Source: Actinoallomurus soli
GTDB taxonomy: Bacteria; Actinomycetota; Actinomycetes; Streptosporangiales; Streptosporangiaceae
NCBI RefSeq assembly: GCF_024055715.1
Contig: NZ_JAMXMV010000006.1
Span: forward strand, 1 to 64,000
Length of the DNA: 64,000 bases
Reading direction: 5' to 3'
The position numbers and the translations under genes were made by a program. This document shows positions 24,555 to 33,142 of this stretch, in pieces. Each line of letters begins with the position of its first letter. The stretch's first letter is position 1. The notes under the pieces were generated by a model. It saw only the letters and a list, made by a program, of their open reading frames with translations, did not search any database and had not been told where the DNA came from.

Positions 24555-25223
24555 ATGAAGGCACTGATCACCGGGGCGTCCCGCGGGCTCGGCCTGGCAC
24601 TGGCCCGCGCGCTCGCCCAGGACGGCTGGACCCTGATCCTCGACGCCCGGGGAGCGGCCGACCTGGAGAAGGCCGCCGCCGACCTGGCCGCCGCGGGGGC
24701 GGACGTCACCGCGGTCCCCGGCGACGTCGCCGACCCGGCCCACCGGGACGCGCTCGTACGGGCGTCGGGCGGGCTCGACCTGCTCGTCAACAACGCGAGC
24801 ACGCTCGGCGCGACGCCGCTGCCCCACCTGGCCGACCATCCGTTGCCCGACCTGGAGCGCGCGTTCGCGATCAACGTGCTCGCGCCGCTCGCACTCGTCC
24901 AGGGCGTGCTGCCCGCCCTCCGCGCGCGCCGTGGCGCGATCGTCAACGTCACCTCCGACGCCGCGCGGGAGGCGTACGAGGGCTGGGGCGGGTACGGCGC
25001 GACGAAGGCCGCCCTCGACCAGCTGTCCGGCGTCCTGGCCGTGGAGGAGCCCGAGATCGCCGTGTGGTGGGTCGACCCCGGCGAGATGCGCACGCGGATG
25101 CTCGCCGACGCGGGAGAGGACGCCGACGCCGCGCCCCTCCCCGAGGACGTCGCCGTCCCCGCGCTGCGCAGGCTGATCGCCGAACGCCCCGCGAGCGGCC
25201 GGTACGCGGTGGGCGACCTGTGA
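24555..25223 (+). CDS. Short-chain dehydrogenase/reductase
   Basis: The 222-residue classical SDR has TGASRGLG at the N-terminus (NADP-binding, about residue 6), NNAS at the end of strand 4, the catalytic Ser in VNVTSDA and a YGATK active-site pair (about residues 147-151). The C-terminus is WWVDPGEMRTRM. The substrate is unknown. ATG at 24555 has GAGG 3 bases upstream. It overlaps the downstream MFS gene by four bases (GTGA), so the pair is translationally coupled. Confidence 0.93.
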   Translation: MKALITGASRGLGLALARALAQDGWTLILDARGAADLEKAAADLAAAGADVTAVPGDVADPAHRDALVRASGGLDLLVNNASTLGATPLPHLADHPLPDLERAFAINVLAPLALVQGVLPALRARRGAIVNVTSDAAREAYEGWGGYGATKAALDQLSGVLAVEEPEIAVWWVDPGEMRTRMLADAGEDADAAPLPEDVAVPALRRLIAERPASGRYAVGDL

Positions 25224-26575
25224 GCGCGCCGGCCGGGACGGCGGAGGCGGCCTCGGGCGCGTCGCGTCCCGGGCTGCTGACCGGCCCGTACCGCACGACC
25301 ACGATCGGCATCCTGGTCGTCGTCACGCTGCTGGCGTTCGAGCAGATGGCGGTCGGCACGACCATGCCGGTGGCGGCGCGCGACCTGGGCGGCCTGTCGA
25401 TGTACGCGTGGGGCTTCAGCGCGGTGTTCATCAGCGGGCTGGTCGGCAACGTGCTGGCGGGCGGCTGGGCGGACGCGCGCGGCCCCGCCCTGCCCCTGCT
25501 CACCGGCCTGGCGATCTTCGTGGCCGGACTGGTCGTCGTGGGGACCGCCCCGGCGATGGCGTGGTTCGTGGCGGGCCGCGCGGTCCAGGGCCTCGGCTCC
25601 GGCCTGGCGAGCGTCCCGCTGTACGTGATCGTGGCGGCCGTGTACCCGGAGGCGTCCCGGCCGAGGGTGTTCGCCGCGATGTCGGCCGCCTGGGTCGTGC
25701 CGTCGCTGGTCGGGCCGTCCGTCGGCGGGTTCGTCGCCCAGCACCTCGGCTGGCGCTGGGTCTTCCTCGGCCTGGTCCCCCTGGTCGTGCCCGCCGCGGC
25801 CATGCTGGCCCCCGCGCTGCGCGGCTCGCGGACGCGCGGCGCGCTCCCCCGCGGCCGTACGCTCGCCGCCGTCGCGCTCGCGGTCGGCGCCGCGCTCGTG
25901 TTGTGGGGCATCGATCACCGGTCGCCGCTCGGGCTGCCCGGCCTGGCGGGCCTCGCGTACGGGCTGCGGGTGCTGCTGCCGCGCGGAACGCTCCGCCTCG
26001 GCCGGGGGCTGCCGACCGCCATCGCCATGCGCGGCCTGCTCATGGGCGCGATGTCCGGCACCGAGGCGTTCATCCCGCTCGCGCTGATCACGCGGCACGG
26101 CTTCAGCCCGACGGCCGCCGGCGTCGTGCTCACCGTGGGCGCCCTGGGCTGGAGCGGCGGCTCGTGGTTCCAGGGGCGGTTCACGGGCGGCTCGCGAGCG
26201 CGGTTCGCGGTGCTGGGCGCCGCCCTCCTGACCACCGGGGTCGCCGGAATCGCCGTGGCCCTGTACACCTCCGGCTGGGCCGCCGTCCCCGCCTGGATCG
26301 TCGCCGGCCTCGGGATGGGCATGGCCTTCCCGACCCTCAGCGTCACCGTGCTCGCCCTGTCCGCGCCGTCCGAACAGGGCGCCAACTCCTCGGCGCTGCA
26401 GATCGCCGACACCCTCGGCTCGTCTCTCGGCGTCGGCGTGGCCGGCGCACTGGTCAACGCCGCGGGCCTGGGCGCCGGGCTCGCCTGGACCCTCGCCATC
26501 GTCCTCGTCGCGGCCGCGGCCGCGCATCGTGTGGAGGCCCCCCGTGCTCGACTTCGCCCTTCCCCCCGCCCTTGA
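25220..26575 (+). CDS. MFS transporter (14-TM drug-efflux type or 12-TM)
   Basis: The 451-residue polytopic protein opens with VVVTLLAFEQMAVGTTMPVA, matching the DHA family helix 1 region, then GGWADARGPALPLL (motif A loop), GRAVQGLGSG and PSVGGFVAQHLGWRWVF (motif C). It probably exports small molecules. GTG at 25220 overlaps the SDR stop. Its end overlaps the next gene by 32 bases, giving a three-gene operon: SDR, exporter, QueA-like protein. Confidence 0.92.
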   Translation: MSAPAGTAEAASGASRPGLLTGPYRTTTIGILVVVTLLAFEQMAVGTTMPVAARDLGGLSMYAWGFSAVFISGLVGNVLAGGWADARGPALPLLTGLAIFVAGLVVVGTAPAMAWFVAGRAVQGLGSGLASVPLYVIVAAVYPEASRPRVFAAMSAAWVVPSLVGPSVGGFVAQHLGWRWVFLGLVPLVVPAAAMLAPALRGSRTRGALPRGRTLAAVALAVGAALVLWGIDHRSPLGLPGLAGLAYGLRVLLPRGTLRLGRGLPTAIAMRGLLMGAMSGTEAFIPLALITRHGFSPTAAGVVLTVGALGWSGGSWFQGRFTGGSRARFAVLGAALLTTGVAGIAVALYTSGWAAVPAWIVAGLGMGMAFPTLSVTVLALSAPSEQGANSSALQIADTLGSSLGVGVAGALVNAAGLGAGLAWTLAIVLVAAAAAHRVEAPRARLRPSPRP

Positions 26576-27554
26576 GGCGCACGAACCCCCTCCGCGCCGC
26601 GACGGCGTCCGCCTGCTCGCGGCCACGCGGAACGGCGTCACGCACCACGCGTTCACCGACCTGCCGGACCTGCTGCGGCCCGGCGACCTGCTCGTCGTGA
26701 ACACCTCGGCCACCCTGCCCGCCGCCGTACGCCTCGACCGCCTGTCCGTCCACTTCTCCGGTCCCGTCCCGTCGGAGCCGGACTGCTGGCTCGTCGAGTT
26801 GCGGCGGCGGACCGGGAGGGCGTCCGAGCCGTACGCGGGAGGGTGCCCGGGCGAGTGGTTCCCGCTGCCCGGCGGCGCGACGCTGACCCTCGTCGACCGG
26901 TACACGCCCCGCCTCTGGCGGGCACGCCTCGACACCGACGTCGAGCCGTACCTGCGACGCCGCGGCGTGCCGATCCGGTACGGCTACGTCCCCCGCGATC
27001 AGCCGGCGGCGGCGTACCAGACCGTCTTCGCGGAGGCGGTGGCCCGGGAGGACGGCTCCGGCAGCGCCGAGATGCCGAGCGCGGGGCGTCCCTTCACCGC
27101 CGACCTGGTGACCCGGCTCGTCGCGCGCGGCGTGCTGATCGCGCCGCTGACCCTGCACACCGGGGTGGCGTCGCCGGAGAAGGACGAGCCGCCCTACCCG
27201 GAGCGGTACGAGGTCCCGGCCGCGACGGCCGCTTTGGTCAACCACGTCAGGTGGGAGGGCGGGCGGGTGATCGCCGTGGGCACGACCGTCGTACGCGCGC
27301 TGGAGAGCGCCGTCAACGACAAGCGGTTCGTCCGGGCCGCCGCCGGCTGGACCTCCCACGTCGTCACCCCGGAAGAGGGCGTACGGGTGGTGGACGGGCT
27401 GCTCACCGGACTCCACGAGCCGCGCTCCTCGCACCTGCGGATGCTGACCGCGATCGCCGGCGAGGACCTGCTCGAACGCGTCTACACCGAGGCCCTGGCG
27501 CATGCTTACCGCTGGCACGAGTTCGGCGACGTGAACCTGCTCCTGCCCCATTGA
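26544..27554 (+). CDS. QueA-like S-adenosylmethionine:tRNA ribosyltransferase-isomerase
   Basis: The 336-residue protein matches QueA in order: FALPPALEAHEPPPRRDGVR, LRPGDLLVVNTSATLPA, RYGYVPRDQPAAAYQTVFA, FTADLVTRLVARGVLIAPLT, GTTVVRALESAV and FGDVNLLLPH at the end. QueA transfers and isomerises the ribosyl moiety of AdoMet onto 7-aminomethyl-7-deazaguanine in tRNA. No other queuosine gene is seen nearby, and actinobacterial paralogues may have other roles. GTG at 26544 is preferred over 26529 because GGAGG lies 7 bases upstream. Confidence 0.9.
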   Translation: MLDFALPPALEAHEPPPRRDGVRLLAATRNGVTHHAFTDLPDLLRPGDLLVVNTSATLPAAVRLDRLSVHFSGPVPSEPDCWLVELRRRTGRASEPYAGGCPGEWFPLPGGATLTLVDRYTPRLWRARLDTDVEPYLRRRGVPIRYGYVPRDQPAAAYQTVFAEAVAREDGSGSAEMPSAGRPFTADLVTRLVARGVLIAPLTLHTGVASPEKDEPPYPERYEVPAATAALVNHVRWEGGRVIAVGTTVVRALESAVNDKRFVRAAAGWTSHVVTPEEGVRVVDGLLTGLHEPRSSHLRMLTAIAGEDLLERVYTEALAHAYRWHEFGDVNLLLPH

Positions 27555-27645
27555 CGGCACCCACGGCGGCCCCTGGCCGGTTGGTCGTGCTGCTCATGGC
27601 CGGGGGTGGCCGTACTTGGACCACCACGCCCCCTTCCCAGGCATT

Positions 27646-27680
27646 CTTTGCTCTGCTCACCCTCGGTGAGCAGAGCAAAG
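27646..27680. terminator. Perfect 16-bp hairpin, bidirectional terminator
   Basis: The left arm 27646-27661 (CTTTGCTCTGCTCACC) is exactly complementary to 27665-27680 around a three-base loop. It lies between convergent genes ending at 27554 and 27753. Confidence 0.85.
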
Positions 27681-27752
27681 GTCCTGCGGAAAGCACAGGG
27701 GCCTGGACGACCGCCACCGGGCGGCCGACGGAACACACCGGCCTGAAGCCGC

Positions 27753-28130
27753 TCACTCCAGCTGTTTCCAGCCCTGGCGTTCGCCGCCGACCTGCAAGGC
27801 GAGGCACAGACCGACGAGTACCGCGAACGTGAACACGAGGTCCCGCCTGGAGTAGCCGACGATGGTCCACTCGAAGCCGAGTTCTGCCGTGCAGAGCAGC
27901 ACGTACCCGTAAAAACCCCACTTCTTCCCCCGACACAGCGCGAGGAGACACACGACACCAATAACGTCGAACGCTAGCGCCGCGACGTCTATCCACCCGC
28001 TATGAAGCAAGGTCTTCCCGGTCCACAGGAGCATCATCACGACGTCATAGGCGACCCAGACGATGCTGAAAGTTAGCAACGCCCCCAGATACACCACGAG
28101 GAATCCATGGGGAGGTTTCCGCTGATTCAC
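27753..28130 (-). CDS. Small four-helix membrane protein, unrecognised
   Basis: The 125-residue protein has four hydrophobic helices (FLVVYLGALLTFSIVWVAYD, WIDVAALAFDVIGVVCLLAL, YGYVLLCTAELGFEWTIV, LVFTFAVLVGLCLAL). GTG at 28130 is chosen because the first helix begins soon after. Codons are less GC-biased than in the neighbours. It lies at the edge of an AT-rich islet with several tiny genes, so it may be part of an acquired segment. No family is recognised. Confidence 0.7.
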   Translation of the reverse strand: MNQRKPPHGFLVVYLGALLTFSIVWVAYDVVMMLLWTGKTLLHSGWIDVAALAFDVIGVVCLLALCRGKKWGFYGYVLLCTAELGFEWTIVGYSRRDLVFTFAVLVGLCLALQVGGERQGWKQLE

Positions 28131-28339
28131 GCGCAGAATGGTCCCACGGCGTACCGTGCGCTCCGGTGGGGTCTGTAGGGGAAGGCCGACGCTGACGGGT
28201 CTCAAGCGGGATAGGCGACGCGACGAAGAGCGCGCTAGCGGGACGTCTCAACGCTCGCCCTGGCGCTTCCGCCCCCAGGTCAGGGCCTCCAGGCGCGCCG
28301 CGCGCGTACTGAGTTTCCCATTGGGCCGCTAACGGCCGG

Positions 28340-28477
28340 TCAGACGCGAATTCTTGCGCCCCGTTCCCCTGCCACTTCCCGGACCTGCTCCGCGTCCGGG
28401 GAGTAAAGCCACTCATCGGCCGTTGCGGCGTCGTACGCGTCAATCACCGCCAGCCAGCCCGAATTCGTGATCCGCAT
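28340..28477 (-). CDS. Small protein, 45 residues, unrecognised
   Basis: ATG at 28477 opens a frame that ends at TGA 28340-28342. It starts MRITNSGWLAVIDAYDAATA, continues DEWLYSPDAEQVREVAGE and ends RGARIRV. The mix of residues and the amphipathic helix near the end look like real coding, not antisense noise. No clear ribosome site is present (GGCCATCGG). It lies in the islet with the GntR gene and may be an element-encoded accessory protein. Confidence 0.45.
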   Translation of the reverse strand: MRITNSGWLAVIDAYDAATADEWLYSPDAEQVREVAGERGARIRV

Positions 28478-28595
28478 CCGATGGCCGCAGGAACCTTGCC
28501 GTCAGTGGCGACCGGACAGAACGGCTCAGATGAGACCGAGCCTGGTGCACCGCGACGGCAAGGTGGCCTCAGCGACGGCGAAGCGGCGGGGCGCG

Positions 28596-28718
28596 TCACC
28601 ACAGGGCGCGGTGCCGTCCGCGGTACGCCGGACGGCGGCGGCCGATCGTGAGCGCCGCTAGCACCGTGCCCAGCGCCGTGATGCCGGTGACGATCGCCGC
28701 AGCACTGAGCACGATCAT
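28596..28718 (-). CDS. Small single-pass membrane protein, 40 residues
   Basis: MIVLSAAAIVTGITALGTVL starts one membrane helix, followed by a basic tail RRRPAYRGRHRALW. The start codon overlaps the stop of the upstream gene as ATGA, and AAGGGGG lies 9 bases upstream, which strongly suggests real translation. Similar short helix-plus-basic-tail proteins occur in conjugative actinomycete elements. Function unknown. Confidence 0.6.
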   Translation of the reverse strand: MIVLSAAAIVTGITALGTVLAALTIGRRRPAYRGRHRALW

Positions 28719-28948
28719 TCGCCGGCCCCCTTCACGTCCCCTTCCGAGAGCCGGCGGCGCGCCGCCCACACGTGGTCCTGCCGCACCGTCTCGCGGACGC
28801 ACGCGGCCTCCGTCGGGCCGTACGCGTCGCAGTCCAGCGCCCCCGCGTCCTCCGGCCGGACCAGTCGCGCATGCCAATAGGTCCCGTCTTCGCTCTGTTC
28901 GGGTCGCGTCCACCGCGGGGACACAGTGGCCGTACGCTCGTTGCCCAT
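28715..28948 (-). CDS. Small soluble protein, 77 residues, unrecognised
   Basis: It begins MGNERTATVSPRWTRPEQSE, followed by DGTYWHARLVRPEDAGALDC and an acidic, Arg-rich end. ATG at 28948 follows AGGAGG at normal spacing, a strong ribosome site. It has one or two Trp and two Cys (DCD, ACV) but no zinc motif. It overlaps the next gene by four bases, so these two form a small operon driven from the same intergenic region as the divergent GntR gene. Confidence 0.65.
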   Translation of the reverse strand: MGNERTATVSPRWTRPEQSEDGTYWHARLVRPEDAGALDCDAYGPTEAACVRETVRQDHVWAARRRLSEGDVKGAGE

Positions 28949-28980
28949 CGGATCGGCCTCCTAGCCAGGTTGATCCGTAG

Positions 28981-29012
28981 CCCCGCCCGGCCGGTCCCAC
29001 GGTTGAGCGGGG
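28981..29012 (-). promoter_or_regulatory. Hairpin in leader of the small-gene operon
   Basis: CCCCGC (28981-28986) pairs with GCGGGG (29007-29012), with inner GGCC-rich pairing. It lies 33-64 bases upstream of the ATG at 28948 and could act as a leader structure or attenuator. Confidence 0.35.
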
Positions 29013-29034
29013 CGTTCTGTTTCTGGACCTCCAA

Positions 29035-29069
29035 GCTTAGGCAACCTACGCACGTTACGCAGCCTAAGC
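29035..29069. promoter_or_regulatory. Inverted repeat in GntR divergent promoter
   Basis: GCTTAGGC (29035-29042) and GCCTAAGC (29062-29069) form a perfect inverted repeat 19 bases apart; a further CTAAG lies close by, and TACGCA occurs twice between the arms. GntR regulators of integrative elements usually bind such repeats and control both sides. Confidence 0.5.
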
Positions 29070-29109
29070 AAGCTAAGAAGCATACGCATGCTGGGCATAA
29101 GTTCGGATC

Positions 29110-29391
29110 ATGGTCGAGCTGGACGGCGACGCCCCGCTACGCACGCAACTCGCGGATTTGATAGCGGCGCGCATCGCGGACGGGACTTACCCGCCCAAGA
29201 CGGCCATTCCATCCGGGGCCGAACTCGCGGCAGAGTGCGACGTATCCCCACGAACAGCAACGGAAGCGGTGAAGATCCTCAAGGCGCGCGGCCTGGTCCG
29301 AGGCGTCCCCGGGAAAGCCGTGATCGTTAAGGCTGACGCTCTGGAAACCCTCGCGGCGGAAACCGGCGACGCCCCACGCGCCGCGAACTGA
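29110..29391 (+). CDS. Small GntR-family winged-helix regulator
   Basis: The 93-residue protein is little more than the DNA-binding domain: LRTQLADLIAARIADGTYPP, then AELAAECDVSPRTATEAVKI, the recognition helix and wing, ending VIVKADALETLA. It lacks a ligand domain, as in the short GntR repressors (KorSA-like) of actinomycete integrative and conjugative elements. ATG at 29110 has no good ribosome site and may be leaderless. It is divergent from the 77- and 40-residue genes. Confidence 0.82.
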   Translation: MVELDGDAPLRTQLADLIAARIADGTYPPKTAIPSGAELAAECDVSPRTATEAVKILKARGLVRGVPGKAVIVKADALETLAAETGDAPRAAN

Positions 29392-29620
29392 CACAGGACC
29401 TGGCCCCATAGATCACCGCATGCGTGGTCCCGTACTCCGGGAGCACGCGTACGCTCATGCAGCCGCCTGCCGCAGCGGACGTGTCCGGAAACGATGTGAC
29501 CTGCGGAAACGCGAGGTGGGCGGGAGCGGTCCGGACGGCGAAGCCTCGTCGAACCCTCGGTGTCCGGATCGTGGACCGGTCAGCGGCGCACGATGAGCGC
29601 CAAGTACCGTGGTGAACAGC
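29392..29620. other. Gap upstream of serB, no gene seen
   Basis: I find no gene or clear hairpin here. The sequence is mixed, with a short palindromic CCCGTACTCCGGGAG near 29430. It marks the right boundary of the islet. Confidence 0.5.
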
Positions 29621-30826
29621 ATGAATGCCAAGACGCGCACGTTGCTGATCACGCTGACCGGCCGTGACCGCCCCGGAGTCACGTCCCGCCTGTTCAGCGC
29701 ACTCGCCGCCTTTCCCGTCACCGTCTCCGACGTCGAGCAGGTCGTGATCCGCGGCCGTCTGGTGCTCGGCGTGCTCGTCTCGTACGGTGCCGACACCGAC
29801 ATCGGCCGGGTCTGGGCCGCCGCCGAGAAGATCGCCGCCGACCTGGGCATGGAGATCGAGCTGGCCACCGGCACCGGGAACGGCGACCCGCGCCGCCGCC
29901 GGGGCCGGCTGCACGTCACGATCCTCGGCAACCCGCTGACGCCCGCCGCGCTGGCCGGGATGGCGGGGCGCGTGGCGGCGCACGGCGCCAACATCGACCG
30001 CATCGAGCGGCTCGCCCACGACCCGGTGACCTGCATCGAGATGGACGTCTCCGGCGCCGACCCCGACGGCCTGCGCGCCGCGCTCGCCGCCGAGGCGGCC
30101 GAGCAGCACGTCGACGTGGCCGTCCAGCGCGGCGGCCTCGCCCGGCGGGCGAAGCGGCTGATCGTGATGGACGTCGACTCGACCCTCATCCAGGGCGAGG
30201 TCATCGAGTTCATCGCCGCGCACGCCGGGCTGGAGGCCAAGGTCGCTGAGATCACCGAGGCGGCGATGCGCGGTGAGCTCGACTTCGAGGGCGCGCTGCG
30301 GGAGCGGGTTGCGATGCTCGCCGGGCTCGACGAGAGCGTCCTGGCGGAGGTGCGCGACCGGATCGAGTTCTCGCCGGGCGTCCGTACCCTCGTGCGGACG
30401 CTGAAGCGCCTCGACTACAAGTTCGCGATCGTCAGCGGCGGGTTCACGCAGATCACCGACGCGCTCGCCGCGGACCTCGGCATCGACTACACCGCCGCCA
30501 ATGTCCTCGAGGTCGAGAACGGCAAGCTCACCGGCAGCCTCGTCGGCCCCATCGTCGACCGGGCGGGCAAGGCGGAGGCGCTGCGCCGGTTCGCGGCCGA
30601 CGCCGGCGTGCCGATCAGCCAGACCGTCGCGATCGGGGACGGCGCGAACGACCTCGACATGCTCGCCGCCGCCGGGCTCGGCATCGCCTACAACGCCAAG
30701 CCCGTCGTACGCGAGGCGGCCGACACGGCCCTCAACGTGCCCTACATGGACAGCATCGCCTTCCTGCTGGGCATCTCCCGCGAGGAGATCGACGCCGCCG
30801 ACGCCGAGGACGCCGGTCTGCTCTGA
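29621..30826 (+). CDS. serB: Phosphoserine phosphatase SerB with N-terminal ACT domains
   Basis: The 401-residue protein has two ACT-like regions over about the first 165 residues (LLITLTGRDRPGVTSRLF and LHVTILGNPLTPAALAGM), then a HAD phosphatase. The nucleophile lies in MDVDSTLIQGE (about residue 183); the SGGFTQ and GDGANDLDML motifs follow. It catalyses the last step of serine synthesis; ACT domains give serine feedback. ATG at 29621 follows GGTGA; GTG at 29609 and 29612 are alternatives. It is longer than E. coli SerB by the extra ACT segment, as usual in actinomycetes. Confidence 0.94.
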   Translation: MNAKTRTLLITLTGRDRPGVTSRLFSALAAFPVTVSDVEQVVIRGRLVLGVLVSYGADTDIGRVWAAAEKIAADLGMEIELATGTGNGDPRRRRGRLHVTILGNPLTPAALAGMAGRVAAHGANIDRIERLAHDPVTCIEMDVSGADPDGLRAALAAEAAEQHVDVAVQRGGLARRAKRLIVMDVDSTLIQGEVIEFIAAHAGLEAKVAEITEAAMRGELDFEGALRERVAMLAGLDESVLAEVRDRIEFSPGVRTLVRTLKRLDYKFAIVSGGFTQITDALAADLGIDYTAANVLEVENGKLTGSLVGPIVDRAGKAEALRRFAADAGVPISQTVAIGDGANDLDMLAAAGLGIAYNAKPVVREAADTALNVPYMDSIAFLLGISREEIDAADAEDAGLL

Positions 30827-30842
30827 GGCCTCGGGCCCCGGG

Positions 30843-32999
30843 TCACGGGGTCGCGTCGGTCAGGACGGTCCGGCGGAGGCGTTCGGCGTCGGACGCGAGT
30901 CCGCGCAGCGCGTGCCGGGCGGCCGCGACCTGGACGAGTGAGCGGCGCAGCGTCGTGACCGCGTCCGTGCCCACGCCGTCGTCCAGTTCGGCGCGGCGGC
31001 GGCGCGTCAGCCCGGCCAGGTGCCGGTCGAACTCCTCCAGCAGGTCGTCCAGGCGCAGCTCGGCGGCCTCGCCGTCGGCGGACAGGAGGGCGTCCGCGCT
31101 CTCCTCGAGCTGGTCGGCGACCCGTTCGAGGATGGCGGGCAGCGGGCCGGCGTCCGTCCGGTCCTCCCACAGCGCGCCGACGGCCTGCACGTCGTCGCGC
31201 AGCCGCCGTGCGATCGACGTCGCGTCGAGCAACCGCCGTACGAGGTCATCGGGGGGCGCCGGTTCCTGCCCGAGCCGGGTCGCCGACTCCTCGACGTCGG
31301 CGGCCGCGGCGGCGGCCTCCTCCATCCGCCTGCGGATCGACGCCTCGGCCTCGCCGTCGAAGCGCGCCGCGACCGCCCGTGCCAGCGCGGCATGCGTCCG
31401 CATCAGGCGGGCCAGTCGTCCGGGCAGGAGGCCGATCGTGCCGGCCGGCCAGAGCACACGGGCCGCGGCCAGCGCGAACAGCCCGCCGGCGGCGGTGAGG
31501 CCGATCCGCCACGCGGCGGCGTGCCAGCTCAGCGGGGCGGAGTAGTCGATCAGCAGCATGATCATCGGGGTGGCGACGGCCATCCAGTGCGCAAAGTTGA
31601 CCGGGCGCACCGTGAACCCCAGGGCCGCTCCGACGAAGACGAGCGCGATGAGGGTGCCCTGCTGCGGGACGAGGGCGAGCGCCAGCGCGGCGACGGTCGC
31701 GCCGATCGCCGTGCCGCCGATCCGCTTCACGACCCGCGTCACCGTGTCGCCGTACGAGTCGCGCAGGCTGGCGACGACCGTGATCGTCAGCCAGTGGCCG
31801 TGCGGGAGCCGCAGCCAGGTCGAGAGGGCCATGGCGACGGCGATCGCCACTCCCATGCGGGTCGAGTGCCGGAAGCCGGGCGAGCGGGTGCGGATGCCCT
31901 CGACGAAGCGGCTCCAGCCGCCCGTCGGGCGTTCGGGGAGCCGCGGTGAGTCGATCCCGATCTTCAGGCCGGGAGCGATGATCTCGCGGGCGCCGTCGAC
32001 GGTCGCGGCCATCCGGGAGATCGACTGCCGGACCTGGACGATGAGCGCCGTCCGTACCAGGTCGTCCGCGAGCCAGGCCTGACGGACGTCCTCGCTGACC
32101 CGGGCGAACCGGTGGAGGGCGACCGGCTGGTCCGCGCCCAGCGGGGTGCCGCCGCCCGCCTCGATCCCGCCGACGACCAGCCGCAGCCGGGCCGCCATCG
32201 CGGCCACGGCGACCCGGCGCTCGCGCTCCCACTCCTCGGGCGGCGACGCCTGCCGCGCCGCGTCGAGGAGCGAGCGCAGGGCGACGGCCTCGTCCATGAC
32301 GCGGTTGAACGCCTCGATCAGCCGCCTCGGGCGCTGCTCGTCGTCCCGGCCGCCCGACAGGTACAGCCCGTAGGTCGTCCGGGCCTTGTTGATGTCGTCG
32401 TACGCCTGGCGCCGCCGCCGCTCCCACTCGTCGGTCCGTGGTTCCGGCTCGGCCAGGAGGTCCAGCGCGAACGCCACCGATCCGCCCGCCTCCGCGAGTG
32501 CCGTCCGCAACGGCTGCAGGCGCCGGGTGAGCAGGGGGACGACCATGAGCAGGGAGACGTACAGCCCGCCGATCATCTCCAGGAACCCGTCGAAGAACAC
32601 GGGACTGCCCGCCGGCCGTACCGTCGCGGCGATCATGACCAGGGTCGCCGTCACGCCCAGCCACGGAACGGCCGCCGCCACCGCCGCGACGACGGGTACG
32701 ACGGCCACCGCGAGCGTGGGGTGGCCGGCCAGCAGGCCGCCGAGCATCGAGAACCCCGTCACGACCAGGACCGCCGCGAGCAGCGCACGCGCGCGGGCGC
32801 CGTACGGGCCCTGGGGCGTGGTGTTGACCACGAAGAAGGCGCCGAGGGCCGCGACACCGCCCTGGGCCGGATGCCCGGTCACCGTGCCGATCACCAGGGG
32901 GGTGGCGATGCCGACGGACGCCACGGCCCCGTACATCGGCGACGCGCGCCCCTCGGACTCCGCGTACGTCTCCCGCAGCCAGGCAAGCGACGACCGCAA
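30843..32999 (-). CDS. FUSC family inner-membrane protein
   Basis: The 718-residue protein has two blocks of about six helices. The first is in residues 25-160 (VASVGIATPLVIG, ALGAFFVVNTTPQGPYGAR) and the second, in residues 380-510 (GVAIAVAMALSTWLRLPHGH, IGGTAIGATVAALAL, GFTVRPVNFAHWMAVATP), is the typical fusaric-acid-resistance-like domain. Helical soluble segments follow each block. Related proteins are linked to aromatic-acid efflux. TTG at 32999 follows AAGGGG and is the best start available. It is convergent with serB, 16 bases away. Confidence 0.88.
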   Translation of the reverse strand: MRSSLAWLRETYAESEGRASPMYGAVASVGIATPLVIGTVTGHPAQGGVAALGAFFVVNTTPQGPYGARARALLAAVLVVTGFSMLGGLLAGHPTLAVAVVPVVAAVAAAVPWLGVTATLVMIAATVRPAGSPVFFDGFLEMIGGLYVSLLMVVPLLTRRLQPLRTALAEAGGSVAFALDLLAEPEPRTDEWERRRRQAYDDINKARTTYGLYLSGGRDDEQRPRRLIEAFNRVMDEAVALRSLLDAARQASPPEEWERERRVAVAAMAARLRLVVGGIEAGGGTPLGADQPVALHRFARVSEDVRQAWLADDLVRTALIVQVRQSISRMAATVDGAREIIAPGLKIGIDSPRLPERPTGGWSRFVEGIRTRSPGFRHSTRMGVAIAVAMALSTWLRLPHGHWLTITVVASLRDSYGDTVTRVVKRIGGTAIGATVAALALALVPQQGTLIALVFVGAALGFTVRPVNFAHWMAVATPMIMLLIDYSAPLSWHAAAWRIGLTAAGGLFALAAARVLWPAGTIGLLPGRLARLMRTHAALARAVAARFDGEAEASIRRRMEEAAAAAADVEESATRLGQEPAPPDDLVRRLLDATSIARRLRDDVQAVGALWEDRTDAGPLPAILERVADQLEESADALLSADGEAAELRLDDLLEEFDRHLAGLTRRRRAELDDGVGTDAVTTLRRSLVQVAAARHALRGLASDAERLRRTVLTDATP

Positions 33000-33142
33000 A
33001 ATGTACCCCTTCGTCCGGAACCTCCCGCCGTAAGCGTACGAAAGGCCCGGTAATCGGGGTCGCGGCGAGGAGGAAGCCCGGTCGAACGGGGACGGACCGC
33101 CCGCCGATCCGGGGCTTCACCGAGCGTTCCGCCCGGCGGGCG

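Noticed and set aside
24056-26935. A 959-codon minus-strand open frame spanning SDR, MFS and QueA-like genes
   Set aside because: It is antisense to three well-recognised genes, has Arg/Pro/Gly-rich, domain-free sequence and arises from high GC. Only its last 129 codons, the DUF2752 gene, are real.
28045-28339. Minus-strand frame upstream of the 125-residue membrane gene
   Set aside because: Composition is Arg/Pro-rich with no domain; codon positions show no coding bias that I can see.
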